A DNA stretch of 45,606 nucleotides from Nostoc sp. LEGE 12450 (GCF_015206895.1 NZ_JADEXU010000056.1:1-45606); one strand, 5' to 3'. Counted from the stretch's first letter, positions 18,898 through 27,785 are shown. Program-made: numbers and translations. Notes: generated by a model from the sequence alone, not told the origin.

Positions 18898-20826
18898 TTA
18901 AGTTAGCCCGAATCTTTCTTGCAGAACGCAAGCACTCAGTATTCTTAACAAATTAAAGTCTACGGCAGCGCGATCGCTCTCACTCATTGTAGGTAATTGG
19001 TCAAGCAAATTAATGACGGCTGCTTGATTATAAAAGGGTACACGAGACATTACTGAACTCCGTAGTGTATCTTGAATCAGTTGTTGTAATGCTTCATTCG
19101 GATTAAAACTTGAAGGCGGAGCAAGAAATGGATGCTTTTGGCGCTTATATACTGTATCTGTGATGAATGGCTTTGCTGCTTCTCGTAAAACATATTTTTC
19201 GGTGAGACCACTAATTTTGAGTGAAATAGGAAGGTTACAAACTAATTCCACAACTTTGTGATCTAAGAAAGGTAATCGTCCTTCTATGGAATGTGCCATT
19301 TCAACACCATCACCCAACATTCGTAATAGGTAATTGGCTAAGTTAGTTTTTGACCACAAATAGAGAGATTGATTGACAGGTTCTCTTCCTTTGAGCTGCC
19401 TTTCAACATCTATTTGATTAAAAAATATACGATAAATATCACGCTCTTGAAACTGGGAAATCAGTTCTGGCGAATAAAAAGGAATAGACTTGAGATGTCT
19501 TTGAGCAGCAGCTTGCATCCAAGCTGGAGCAAAATTTAATAGGTGTTGAATAGTAGTTAAGGCTGGAATTGTTTGCTGTTCAGCAAACAAAAGACCTAAT
19601 GAAGCTTGATTTTTTTGTTTGAGGTCTTTTAATAGTAGATTGATAGTTTCTTCATTTTCTCCTTCTTGATTAGAAAGTATTTTATCTTGGCGAAAATGGA
19701 CATAACCACCAAATATTTCGTCTGAACCTTCTCCTGTAAGTACAACTTTATAGCCCGCATCTCTAGCGGCACGACTTAACAGATATTTCGCAGTAGTGTT
19801 AGCATTTATACTGAGCATTTCACAATGCCAAATCGCGTCAGCAAAATTTTCAGCTATGTCTTGTTGACGAATTGGGATAACTTGAATATTGGCTCCACAA
19901 TATGTTGCTGTTTCACGCGCGATCGCTTCTTCGTTATATATTCCTTCTTCAAAAGCAATGGTAAACGCCTGCATAGGTTCAGAGCTATGAGCCGCCGCCA
20001 TTCCTAGTACCGCAGATGAATCAAGACCACCGCTCAAATAACAGCCAACTGGCACATCAGCTCTCAAACGTAGTTGAATAGCTTCATCTAATGTATACCT
20101 AAGCTGTTCAATATAATCCTCTGAAGTATGTATAGTTAAAGAATTATTCATTTGAGGGTAATCAAAATCCCAGTAGGAATGTAGTCGAATACCAGAGCGG
20201 GATGCTAGTAGAAAATAACCAGGTGGCACTTGATGCACATTTTCGTACAGAGTGCGGTCTGAAGATAAAACTCCCCAGGTATCTTGCCAAAAAGATTCAT
20301 GATCCCAATGGGCTGGTACACCTGCGGCAAACAAAGCTTTAACTTCGGAAGCTATGTATAAAGTACTGTTATAAATAGTGTAATAAAGTGGTTTAATACC
20401 AAAACGATCGCGTGCTGCAAATACTACTTCATTGCGTTTATCCCAAATCACAAAAGCAAATTCACCTCGTAAATGATGTAAACATTGTGTACCAAACTCA
20501 TCATATAAATGCAGGGCAATTTCACTGTCACAATTAGTTTTTAGCTGATATCCTCTTTTTTTTAAATCACTCTGTATCCGCTCAAAGTCATAAAACTCAT
20601 TATTGGCAATTAAATATAGACTTTCATCTTGATTTGTAATTGGCTGTTCGCCCTTTTCGAGGTCAATAATACTGAGCCTCCTATGTCCTAAAGCAACTCG
20701 GTTATCTGGAGAAATCCAGAATTTTTGTCCATCTGGGCCTCGGTGCTTTAAGCAATCCATACCTAATTTCAAAGACGACTCAGATATTGGTACTTCTGCT
20801 GAAAATAATGCTACTATGCCACACAT
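18898..20826 (-). CDS. asnB: Asparagine synthetase (glutamine-hydrolysing)
   Basis: Converts aspartate, glutamine and ATP to asparagine. The N-terminal class II glutaminase domain starts with MCGIVALFS, giving nucleophile Cys2 after Met removal; HRGPDG and LGHRRLSIIDL follow. The C-terminal synthetase domain has the PP-loop SGGLDSSAV at residues 265-273 and continues with LTGEGSDEIFGGY and SIEGRLPFLDH. The 642-residue length is usual for bacterial AsnB. The normally NGE motif of the glutaminase reads NNEFYD here, so the Gly beside the oxyanion-hole Asn is replaced. It is convergent with the kinase gene upstream, and its 5' side faces the CRISPR array trailer. Similar proteins also act as amidotransferases in other pathways, but no biosynthetic cluster surrounds this one. 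Confidence 0.92.
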   Translation of the reverse strand: MCGIVALFSAEVPISESSLKLGMDCLKHRGPDGQKFWISPDNRVALGHRRLSIIDLEKGEQPITNQDESLYLIANNEFYDFERIQSDLKKRGYQLKTNCDSEIALHLYDEFGTQCLHHLRGEFAFVIWDKRNEVVFAARDRFGIKPLYYTIYNSTLYIASEVKALFAAGVPAHWDHESFWQDTWGVLSSDRTLYENVHQVPPGYFLLASRSGIRLHSYWDFDYPQMNNSLTIHTSEDYIEQLRYTLDEAIQLRLRADVPVGCYLSGGLDSSAVLGMAAAHSSEPMQAFTIAFEEGIYNEEAIARETATYCGANIQVIPIRQQDIAENFADAIWHCEMLSINANTTAKYLLSRAARDAGYKVVLTGEGSDEIFGGYVHFRQDKILSNQEGENEETINLLLKDLKQKNQASLGLLFAEQQTIPALTTIQHLLNFAPAWMQAAAQRHLKSIPFYSPELISQFQERDIYRIFFNQIDVERQLKGREPVNQSLYLWSKTNLANYLLRMLGDGVEMAHSIEGRLPFLDHKVVELVCNLPISLKISGLTEKYVLREAAKPFITDTVYKRQKHPFLAPPSSFNPNEALQQLIQDTLRSSVMSRVPFYNQAAVINLLDQLPTMSESDRAAVDFNLLRILSACVLQERFGLT

Positions 20827-21036
20827 AAATTAACCGTATTAGTATTCTTAACAATAGCCGCAAGTAAAGGAATAAGATCATCCTCCTTAAGAGGGGTGTG
20901 AAATAAGTTTTCTGTTTACTAAATCAGCTATGTCAGATACAAATAATTTTTTCTATTTTGAGAAAAGTTAGGGGAGTAATTCTAATTCTCGTGTATATCT
21001 GGACTCAGGGTTAGCGCGTGACATCCTAGAAATAAA
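20827..21036. other. Array trailer / asnB upstream region
   Basis: 210 bp between the asnB start and the leader-distal CRISPR repeat. It should hold the asnB promoter on the minus strand. I found no further degenerate CRISPR repeat here. Confidence 0.4.
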
Positions 21037-22007
21037 GTTTCAATACCTAATAGGGATTTTGATGAATTGCAATATTGGGTAATGCTTTCATATAGAATCC
21101 GTACAAGGTTTCAATCCCTAATAGGGATTTTGATGAATTGCAATCTCACAACTTTTATCCCACAACCCCCCTTGAGCGGCGTTTCAATCCCTAATAGGGA
21201 TTTTGATGAATTGCAATATCAAAACAATTTGCAAGGAAGCTTGTAAGTTTTGTTTCAATCCCTAATAGGGATTTTGATGAATTGCAATACCACAGAATCT
21301 TCTATAGAAAGAATGTAATCCAGTTTCAATCCCTAATAGGGATTTTGATGAATTGCAATACAAAAAAGATGGTTGAGCATCCGATGCCACCTATGAGTTT
21401 CAATCCCTAATAGGGATTTTGATGAATTGCAATCTGATTTACCAAAGAAAGCTGATTGTCTTTTAATAATGGGTTTCAATCCCTAATAGGGATTTTGATG
21501 AATTGCAATAATTCCCTACACTGATGAGTATTGATGAAACACTGTTTCAATCCCTAATAGGGATTTTGATGAATTGCAATCAATTAAAGCAGCAGTCTCT
21601 AATGGAATAAAAGTAGTTTCAATCCCTAATAGGGATTTTGATGAATTGCAATGCAGTTTGGGAGAGATGCCAAGCCCCCGGCTCGTTTCAATCCCTAATA
21701 GGGATTTTGATGAATTGCAATCTAACTTCTTGGAAATTTCACACAAAGTTTCAACTGTTTCAATCCCTAATAGGGATTTTGATGAATTGCAATAATTTAC
21801 AGATGAGTTTATAGATGAATTAGATAAGTTTCAATCCCTAATAGGGATTTTGATGAATTGCAATGTTAAACAACTGTTTTCGATCGCTAGATGAAAAGGT
21901 TTCAATCCCTAATAGGGATTTTGATGAATTGCAATTTTAAAAAGTCTGGATTCTCGAAAGTCATTGTTTTGTTTCAATCCCTAATAGGGATTTTGATGAA
22001 TTGCAAT
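21037..22007 (-). CRISPR. Subtype I-D CRISPR array, 14 repeats and 13 spacers
   Basis: Repeats are 37 bp; on the plus strand they begin GTTTCAATCCCTAATAGGG and end GATGAATTGCAAT. They start at 21037, 21108, 21181, 21252, 21323, 21397, 21473, 21544, 21616, 21685, 21757, 21828, 21899 and 21971. Spacers are 32-39 bp (mostly 34-35) and all differ. The minus strand gives the usual crRNA form, with hairpin AATCCCTATTAGGGATT and 3' end ATTGAAAC, the 8-nt handle. Transcription is therefore inferred on the minus strand with the leader at the high-coordinate end beside cas2. The only mutated repeat (21037, CAATACC for CAATCCC) is at the opposite end, as expected of the oldest, leader-distal repeat. Confidence 0.97.
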
Positions 22008-22275
22008 GGCAGGAGTGTGAAACCCAAGCTGTATTTAGTTTTCAAGGTACAGTTGCGCGATTTAAAAGCGATCATAGCATTAGAGAATTCGTTTGGAAAG
22101 AACGCCAGGAAACTTTTAAAGCTAAAACCCTATTTTGAAAAGCATTTCAGAGATTGCGCGGATGAGGATTAGGCGATTAATGGGTTGAAAGCCTTACTGG
22201 AGTTCGAATAGAAGCACTTTTTTAGACCTGTGGAATTTGTACACCTACCCTTCCGCGCATTTTACATACAGAAAC
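22008..22275 (-). promoter_or_regulatory. Probable CRISPR leader
   Basis: 268 bp between the last intact repeat and the cas2 stop codon. Position and array polarity make it the leader, holding the crRNA promoter and the integration signal. I could not identify an unambiguous promoter on the minus strand. A plus-strand reading frame that enters from the array is an artefact of the repeats. Confidence 0.65.
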
Positions 22276-22563
22276 CTACCCAGAAGGGGACTCAGCAAAG
22301 AAAATTGTTTCATCTCGTGGCTGTTCTCCGCCAATACGTTCGACTTTTCGCTGACAACAGCCACAGAGAAAATAAAAGCGAACGCTGTCTGTGTCGGGTT
22401 TAATCAATTTAGCTAAACGCGATCGCAGTTTAGCATACTGAGTGGGAGTGACATCGCACTCAAACACACTCAGTTGCATCCATTGTCCATAAGACTTAAG
22501 AATCGAATGGATTTTAGTCCGACGCTTATCTTCTGGAATGTCGTAGCTGACAACAATATACAT
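22276..22563 (-). CDS. cas2: CRISPR adaptation endonuclease-fold protein Cas2
   Basis: Small 95-residue protein that forms the structural centre of the Cas1-Cas2 integrase, which inserts new spacers at the leader end. It begins MYIVVSYDIPEDKRRTKI with the conserved metal-site Asp8 after the first strand, and continues with QLSVFECDVTPTQYAKL and VRFYFLC typical of the ferredoxin-like Cas2 fold. The start is ATG at 22561-22563, 13 nt after the cas1 stop, so cas1 and cas2 are surely cotranscribed. It is the last cas gene before the leader. Confidence 0.95.
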   Translation of the reverse strand: MYIVVSYDIPEDKRRTKIHSILKSYGQWMQLSVFECDVTPTQYAKLRSRLAKLIKPDTDSVRFYFLCGCCQRKVERIGGEQPRDETIFFAESPSG

Positions 22564-22576
22564 GTTAGTGCGGAAG

Positions 22577-23581
22577 TTACTTAAGAATTAAAGGGGGATA
22601 TTTATCGATTTCGTTCATGAGGTATTTAGCCAGTAACCTCGCTTGAATTTCAAAGGATTCTTGGTAGGTACATTTGTTTCCCAAAACTGGATGTTTGAAA
22701 CTCGATAGTTTCTTTTGTTGATAGGTGCGAAGAAATGTATGCAATCCTTCTTTGGTTAAAGACACAGCACCACTGAGCGGTTCGGTGGTAAAGTCAGTTA
22801 GGGTTAGCGATCGCTTGTTAATCAGCGATAACACTACAGCATCCACTATTAAAGGACGAAATTCTTCCATCAAGTCTAAGGCTAGGGAAGGTCTACCATA
22901 ACGTTCAACGTGTAAGTATCCTAGATAAGGATCGAAGCCAACAATATTTAAAGCACTTTGCACATCATGTCGTAGCAATGAATACCCAAAACTCAGTAAC
23001 GCATTAACTGGATCGGTTGGTGGACGGCGTTTTCTGGCTTCAAATCGGAATTCTGGGGCTTTGATTAGCTGTTGAAAACAACCAAAATAGGCTGCACTAC
23101 CAGCACCTTCTAAACCTCTGAGGGAATCAATGCTGCTAGTTTTTTCGATTGGTGCGATCGCGTTTTCCAATCGAGTGATGTTATTATTCAGGTCAGTATC
23201 AGGATGTTCTCGCTGAGTGCGAAGTAAGCTATGACGGTAATTTTTTAATTTACCTCGCACAAATCCTCTAACTAAATGTATTGCTGGTTGTGATTCTCCC
23301 ACAGCTTGCCATTGGGCTTTCCGAACAAAGATATTTTTGGTAACTTCTGGTTCTAAACGCCCTAAATATCGTCCGTTTTGTGTGAGAAATGTTAAACAAA
23401 TGTGACGTTCTAAAAGTTCATTAACGACGGCGGGAGAAATAGTAGCCCGTCCTAGTACTACAATTCCCTCTATTTTAATTAAAGGGATATCCAAGATTGT
23501 TTTTTGTTCAGCTTTGACGGTGAGACGTTCGTCAACTTTGCCGATAAAAGCATCGGCTTGTGTTACGTAAAGTGTTCCCAT
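22577..23581 (-). CDS. cas1: CRISPR adaptation integrase Cas1
   Basis: Metal-dependent integrase that captures and inserts protospacer DNA together with Cas2. The 334-residue protein has an N-terminal beta domain (MGTLYVTQADAFIGK) and an alpha-helical catalytic domain. The conserved metal ligands are visible as E158 (RGLEGAGSAAYF), H224 (GYLHVERYGRPSLALDL) and the acidic pair E239-E240 (MEEFRP). It is intact, with no fusion to Cas4 or a reverse transcriptase. A 173-bp gap with a dispersed palindromic repeat separates it from cas4, so it might also have its own transcript. The start is ATG. Confidence 0.96.
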   Translation of the reverse strand: MGTLYVTQADAFIGKVDERLTVKAEQKTILDIPLIKIEGIVVLGRATISPAVVNELLERHICLTFLTQNGRYLGRLEPEVTKNIFVRKAQWQAVGESQPAIHLVRGFVRGKLKNYRHSLLRTQREHPDTDLNNNITRLENAIAPIEKTSSIDSLRGLEGAGSAAYFGCFQQLIKAPEFRFEARKRRPPTDPVNALLSFGYSLLRHDVQSALNIVGFDPYLGYLHVERYGRPSLALDLMEEFRPLIVDAVVLSLINKRSLTLTDFTTEPLSGAVSLTKEGLHTFLRTYQQKKLSSFKHPVLGNKCTYQESFEIQARLLAKYLMNEIDKYPPLILK

Positions 23582-23687
23582 TTTTGATTCTTCCTAGTAA
23601 TAATTGGAGATTGGGCAAATAAACTTATTTAGGTATAATTCAATACGGCTCAGGAAAGGGTTGTTGGTGTAGATAATTGGTTTTTCA

Positions 23688-23712
23688 AGACGCGATTTAT
23701 CGCGTCTCTACA
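23688..23712. repeat. AGACGCGAT..ATCGCGTCT dispersed palindrome between cas4 and cas1
   Basis: Near-perfect palindrome AGACGCGATTTATCGCGTCT followed by CTACA. It is one arm of the repeat found doubled inside the chelatase gene at 8144-8200. The hairpin could act as an RNA processing or attenuation point inside the cas operon. Confidence 0.75.
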
Positions 23713-23754
23713 TGATGGTTTTGTTGCTCATCCTGAACTGTATTGGGGTATGAT

Positions 23755-24348
23755 TTAATTTACTTCTTGATAACTTTTGACTTTATCGGTTGCTTTGGGC
23801 AAACATTGCGAATAAAGACTGCATCCTTGGCAGCGTTTGCTGTAAACTGGTTTTGGCATTGCTCCTGTTTTTAGGAGATTTGTGACAGATTGAATAGTAG
23901 CGATCGCACTTTGCCGTAACTCTTGATTAATCTCTACTAATTGCCGTTGATGCGAGTGGGCATAATAGATATATCCAGTAGTAATAGGTTGTCCTGTCAT
24001 TTCTTCTAAACATAAGGCTTGGGCACAAACTTGCAACTCATCATTATCCCATTCGCCTTTGCGTCCTCGTTTGTATTCCACTGGATAAACTTGACCAGAT
24101 TCAGCTTCAATTAAGTCAGATTTGCCGATGAGTTTGTATTGCTCAGACTTCAACCAAATTGCTCGAACCTGCCAAGTTTCTCCTCGCTGTATATCGCTTG
24201 TGGTATGGACGCGATCGTGTAAAGTTGTGCCTTCAATTGTGTATTGATTATCAGTAAATTCGCCTGCACAAAACATTCGCCAACAGCGATGCGGACAATA
24301 AGCATATTGATTCAATGCCGCAATAGAAATATATTCAGTTTGGTTCAT
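23755..24348 (-). CDS. cas4: CRISPR adaptation nuclease Cas4
   Basis: PD-(D/E)xK exonuclease with a 4Fe-4S cluster that trims prespacers and helps select PAM-flanked DNA before Cas1-Cas2 integration. The 197-residue protein shows N-terminal cysteines C18, C22 and C27 (CPHRCWRMFC) and a C-terminal group near 173, 176 and 182 (CQGCSLYSQC); one of the N-terminal ones and the last three are likely cluster ligands. The nuclease core is seen in KSDLIEAESGQVYPVEYKRGRKG, with the ExK motif. It follows cas6 by 31 nt on the same strand. Confidence 0.94.
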   Translation of the reverse strand: MNQTEYISIAALNQYAYCPHRCWRMFCAGEFTDNQYTIEGTTLHDRVHTTSDIQRGETWQVRAIWLKSEQYKLIGKSDLIEAESGQVYPVEYKRGRKGEWDNDELQVCAQALCLEEMTGQPITTGYIYYAHSHQRQLVEINQELRQSAIATIQSVTNLLKTGAMPKPVYSKRCQGCSLYSQCLPKATDKVKSYQEVN

Positions 24349-24379
24349 AACTTAGGTGGTTTTTAAATGATGATTGAAA

Positions 24380-25270
24380 TTATGGAGAATACAGCCGCCG
24401 CGTCATTCCCATGCCCATTGTTGTTTTGCGACCAATTCCTGCATACAAAGCAAAGTCAGCCAAAGCATTAATTTGCTTAATTTGTATGGGTTCAATTTGT
24501 CCCAAAATTTTGTAATTAACTTCGCCAATAATGCCAATAAATTTGCTGCGAGAATCAGCTAATATTTCTGTGTGAATATTGACAAATGAGGGAAATATTG
24601 ACTCAATTGCAATCTGACAAAATTCTATGCCACTGTATTTATTCCACCGCGAAAGTAGGGAATTAAAGACAGATTCTCTGGTAGGAAGGGTACTATCATA
24701 CTGTCCTTGACGGAAGGCGGTAGGTGTGGAAAAGCTAAGGTTAATGGAAGAATTGCGTAGGCGTAGCCCGTCGCAGACATCACTAGCTTCTTCGTATAAT
24801 TGAGCGTAAGTACTGGCATTTGCCCAAGGTTGAATAGATTGGGGTGTGCCTTGAATGCTGGTAATATACAAGTCAGCCGGGCCAAGATGCCAAGGGCGAT
24901 TGGGATTAAGATTTAGCCAGAGTTGGGTAAGTTTGCCAAATAGAGTGTCATCTAATAAAGAGATGCGCCACCAACAAGGAGTTCCGGCGGGAATGGGTTG
25001 TTGATGTGAGTATTGCAAACTACTGCTAGTAGAAATTTTAGATTTATATTTACCCCGATCCTGTTCCCTATCCCCTATCCCCTGTCCCCTTATTTGCAGG
25101 GGGGAAAGGGTGAAAGCTTTATCTGCGGTGGAATCGTGCAAGCGATCGCCTAATGTGCTATCTACAGAACTAACGAGGGTTAAAAATAAGGCGTGGAGAT
25201 GTCTACCTGTGAGATATTGTGGTGGAATGGGCGATTGAGGTAGCAAATTCAACACTAAACTATGAGGCAT
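24380..25270 (-). CDS. cas6: CRISPR crRNA endoribonuclease Cas6 (repeat-invaded)
   Basis: Metal-independent RNase expected to cut the array transcript at the base of the repeat hairpin, leaving the ATTGAAAC handle. The 296-residue protein has the paired RAMP fold signals: LSFSTPTAFRQG in the middle and the glycine-rich GIGRKTTMGMGMTRRLY at the C-terminus. An N-terminal histidine (TGRHLHALFL, near residue 24) is a candidate catalytic residue. It is somewhat longer than many Cas6 proteins. Two stretches account for much of this: residues ~61-74 (RGQGIGDREQDRG, heptamer repeat) and ~164-172 (DVCDGLRLR, dispersed repeat). The start ATG lies inside the 3' end of the preceding oxygenase gene (11-nt overlap), implying translational coupling. 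Confidence 0.92.
   Translation of the reverse strand: MPHSLVLNLLPQSPIPPQYLTGRHLHALFLTLVSSVDSTLGDRLHDSTADKAFTLSPLQIRGQGIGDREQDRGKYKSKISTSSSLQYSHQQPIPAGTPCWWRISLLDDTLFGKLTQLWLNLNPNRPWHLGPADLYITSIQGTPQSIQPWANASTYAQLYEEASDVCDGLRLRNSSINLSFSTPTAFRQGQYDSTLPTRESVFNSLLSRWNKYSGIEFCQIAIESIFPSFVNIHTEILADSRSKFIGIIGEVNYKILGQIEPIQIKQINALADFALYAGIGRKTTMGMGMTRRLYSP
24755..24781. repeat. Dispersed 27-bp repeat inside cas6
   Basis: GCGTAGGCGTAGCCCGTCGC.. on the plus strand is the reverse complement, with one mismatch, of the intergenic repeat at 11547-11573. Its length of 27 bp equals 9 codons, so the cas6 frame is unbroken. Confidence 0.85.
25051..25090. repeat. Heptamer repeat (TATCCCC-type) inside cas6
   Basis: Near-tandem CCCTATC/CCCTGTC units encode RGQGIGDREQDRG in Cas6. 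Such heptamers are normally intergenic in these genomes. Confidence 0.8.
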
Positions 25271-25880
25271 ACTTTCTCTTTTTGGTTGTAGACTGAGTGA
25301 TTCTTGACTCTACAGTAAACTCAGGGATTTCCTGGAGTTCAGCATCACTCAAACTATACTGTTCACAAACGAGACTTAGCCGATTTCCTGGGGTTTTGAC
25401 AGCGTTAACGGAATGGGTTAAATCACCTTGAAAATAAACTAAAGTATTGAATTGTGGCTTAATTTGCCCAAGTTGGCGTTTGTGCGATCGCAATACCAGT
25501 TCTCCCCCTTCCATATCCGCAGGTACGCGCACATAGAGGACACTGACAACCGCAGGCGGTTCAATGGTTTTGGAGTAGGAACGTAAAGAGCGATCGATAT
25601 GTGGATCAACGCGGGAGCCTTCTTTTAGCTGTAAAGGATTGAGGTAAAAAGCATTACAATTCGGCTGGAGAGCTAAATCGAGGTAAGGTTTGAAGTAGGG
25701 AAACTGCTGTTCTACTTTTGCTAATCCAGAACGCTGAAATACTACAGAAAATCCTTTAGTAGCGACAAAATCGCGGTTAAGGTTGTTGATAGCAAAGTAA
25801 GGACAAGCTTGGATTTCTCCCCACAAGTTGTTTAGGTAATCGCTGGGGAAGGCGTTGGTTTGTTGTTGATAGTGTTTCAC
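25260..25880 (-). CDS. 2OG-Fe(II) oxygenase embedded in the cas operon
   Basis: Predicted non-haem iron, 2-oxoglutarate-dependent dioxygenase of the prolyl-hydroxylase-like (P4Hc/PKHD) type. The facial triad is visible as H94, D96 (DPHIDRS) and H156 (LTHSV), and R167 (GNRLSLVCEQY) is the probable 2OG ligand. The 206-residue length is a single catalytic domain with a basic tail (TTKKRKYAS). The start is GTG at 25878-25880 without a strong SD. Its last 11 nt overlap the start of cas6, and it sits 114 bp after csc1, so it is part of the cas transcript. This family is not a standard I-D component. The substrate may be a protein, small molecule or nucleic acid; nothing here decides. Confidence 0.85.
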   Translation of the reverse strand: MKHYQQQTNAFPSDYLNNLWGEIQACPYFAINNLNRDFVATKGFSVVFQRSGLAKVEQQFPYFKPYLDLALQPNCNAFYLNPLQLKEGSRVDPHIDRSLRSYSKTIEPPAVVSVLYVRVPADMEGGELVLRSHKRQLGQIKPQFNTLVYFQGDLTHSVNAVKTPGNRLSLVCEQYSLSDAELQEIPEFTVESRITQSTTKKRKYAS

Positions 25881-25994
25881 GATGAGTGTGAGGAGCGTAC
25901 AGAACTAACAGGGGCTAAAGATTGTAACGTAATTTGTGACTGGACGCTAGAACCTGCGAAAAAGAAAAAGCGTGGTAAAGGTTTTGGGAAGTGA

Positions 25995-26702
25995 TTAATT
26001 CCGAAAACGATATTCTATCCGAACTGGGATTTTTAAGTTTTGAATGCCATCAAATTGATAGTATTGACCTTGCATTTGGACATTCTGAATTAAGCTAACT
26101 GGAGGCATATTCACAACATCATAGCTAATCACTTGATTAGTGAACATGACATCTAAAGGATTTAATGGATGTGTACAAATGAATATACCTTCAGAAATTT
26201 TGTGTTTCGGTAGTTGTTCAACTGTAACTTCAGCCTTACTCATCCATTTACCCAAGCGAATCCACTTTGGTAATTTGAGTCCTTTTTGAGATATGACAAA
26301 AAACTCAAATAGACTTTCTGGTGCTATTTCTTTTGCTCTGCCAAAACTAGGGATATTTTTCTGTGTTTTCTCCATTTCAACGTGGTAGTTATTGTTAGCA
26401 TACTTCCAGGTGTTGAGGACGGAAGAATGATTGAGCGATCGCGCCGGAGTTACATAAATTCCTTGTTGATTGAGTGGTGTTAAATGCTCCTCATATTTTG
26501 GCACTTGTTCGGGGCAAAAATAGCGATAGGAATGTTCTTCAGCAACGATAGTAGAGTAGATTTGGCTATCAACTAAACCCAGTGCATAACAGAGGGCATA
26601 ATTGTGAATTATTGGCTCTGTTTCATACAATCGACCGATTTCACGACTTGCGTAATAAAGACTGTCATGAAGTTCTATTTGACATCGGTAAATAATTGCC
26701 AT
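25995..26702 (-). CDS. csc1: Type I-D Cascade subunit Csc1 (Cas5)
   Basis: Cas5-group RAMP protein that should cap the 5' handle of the crRNA in the I-D Cascade complex. The 235-residue sequence begins MAIIYRCQIELHDSLYYASREIGRLYETEP, the conserved start of Csc1, and ends with PVRIEYRFRN, a typical final RAMP strand. It follows csc2 by 5 nt. The 114-bp gap after it, before the oxygenase gene, is the largest break in the effector part of the operon. Confidence 0.93.
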   Translation of the reverse strand: MAIIYRCQIELHDSLYYASREIGRLYETEPIIHNYALCYALGLVDSQIYSTIVAEEHSYRYFCPEQVPKYEEHLTPLNQQGIYVTPARSLNHSSVLNTWKYANNNYHVEMEKTQKNIPSFGRAKEIAPESLFEFFVISQKGLKLPKWIRLGKWMSKAEVTVEQLPKHKISEGIFICTHPLNPLDVMFTNQVISYDVVNMPPVSLIQNVQMQGQYYQFDGIQNLKIPVRIEYRFRN

Positions 26703-26707
26703 CTTGC

Positions 26708-27742
26708 TTACTCCGTGACAGCAGCAGCTTTTTTATTACCCTTGGTATCTTTCTTAGCGTCTTTCTTACCTGATTTAAGAACCCATGTTTGAGCATAAAT
26801 AGATGATTCAGCATTTGCTTGGCTCAACATTTCTTGCAATCGAGTTTCATCACTGGTTATAGACTTAACTTCACTCAAAAGTTGTGTGAAGGATGCACCA
26901 AAAAAATCAGTATGAGAAATGCACTCTTGAGACATTAGAGCAGTAATTGCTTGTGTAGCCGCCTCTAAAACCTCGTCTTCATTAAGCGGATCGGGAGGAT
27001 TAATTTGCTTTGGAGTTGCATTACTCATTACGTCATATATCTTTTGAGTCCAGAGAAGATTACTAACAATCTCACCATCAGCGAAAATGACTCCAACTAA
27101 CTCATTACGCACTCTACCAGTGCGAGTAGTCTGCGCTCCATAATGGCGTGTCCTGAGAATATTATTGAAAACGTAGATAAATCCAGCTTCAGTGGGATCT
27201 TTCAACGTGACAATACTGGGGAAAAAGACTTGAGGTAAGATATGATCTTGACTATTAATACGGCTGGTTACTTCCCCTTGACGGCTCATTGTCCCATTTT
27301 CAAAAGGTGCATTGAGGGTAAAGTTAAGGTGAGAATCATCAAAAGGTGTAATGGAATAGGCTGTGTCTACAACTACTTTCGACTTTTCAGAACCGGAATC
27401 GCCAATAGCAAAACCGTAGAGAATACAATCAGGAGTAGTTTTGCTGAAATCTACGTTGTAGTCGCATTTTTCAGCATCACCAATTTTGTAGTTACGTAAT
27501 AATTCTCTACCTGTTAAACGTTCTGGTGTAGACTGCTTGCGCTTAAACATTGCCAAGCGACTAATAGGTTCTTTGTTTTCAATTCCAGCACGTACTCTTG
27601 CTTTATTGAGTTCACCATCTGTCTGGAATAAAGGATAAGATTCTGTAACCCGAATAGTAATGAAATGAACATATTTCCCCATTGGTTTAGCAGGAATTAC
27701 ATCATGGAAAAATTTAGAGTCGAGTGTTTTCAAGAATTTCAT
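26708..27742 (-). CDS. csc2: Type I-D Cascade backbone subunit Csc2 (Cas7)
   Basis: Cas7-group RAMP protein that polymerises along the crRNA spacer to form the I-D Cascade backbone. The 344-residue protein has the Csc2 signatures FITIRVTESYPLFQTDGELNKARV at the N-terminus (residues 28-51), SRLAMFKRKQSTPERLTGRELLR, and FIYVFNNILRTRHYGAQTTRTGRVRN in the middle. The C-terminal tail is lysine-rich (KSGKKDAKKDTKGNKK), probably disordered. It lies 43 nt after cas10d. No residue expected to be essential is obviously missing. Confidence 0.95.
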   Translation of the reverse strand: MKFLKTLDSKFFHDVIPAKPMGKYVHFITIRVTESYPLFQTDGELNKARVRAGIENKEPISRLAMFKRKQSTPERLTGRELLRNYKIGDAEKCDYNVDFSKTTPDCILYGFAIGDSGSEKSKVVVDTAYSITPFDDSHLNFTLNAPFENGTMSRQGEVTSRINSQDHILPQVFFPSIVTLKDPTEAGFIYVFNNILRTRHYGAQTTRTGRVRNELVGVIFADGEIVSNLLWTQKIYDVMSNATPKQINPPDPLNEDEVLEAATQAITALMSQECISHTDFFGASFTQLLSEVKSITSDETRLQEMLSQANAESSIYAQTWVLKSGKKDAKKDTKGNKKAAAVTE

Positions 27743-27785
27743 GATTTGATTGCTCCGATTTAGTTAGTTGTAAAACAAGAATAAA

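Noticed and set aside
21516..22172. ORFs reading SIPNRDFDELQ or similar through the array
   Set aside because: They are translations of the CRISPR repeats and spacers, not genes.
25875..25994. Plus-strand frame ending in EPAKKKKRGKGFGK between csc1 and the oxygenase gene
   Set aside because: About 40 codons, begins inside the oxygenase gene antisense, no family recognised; may be a gene remnant but not supportable.
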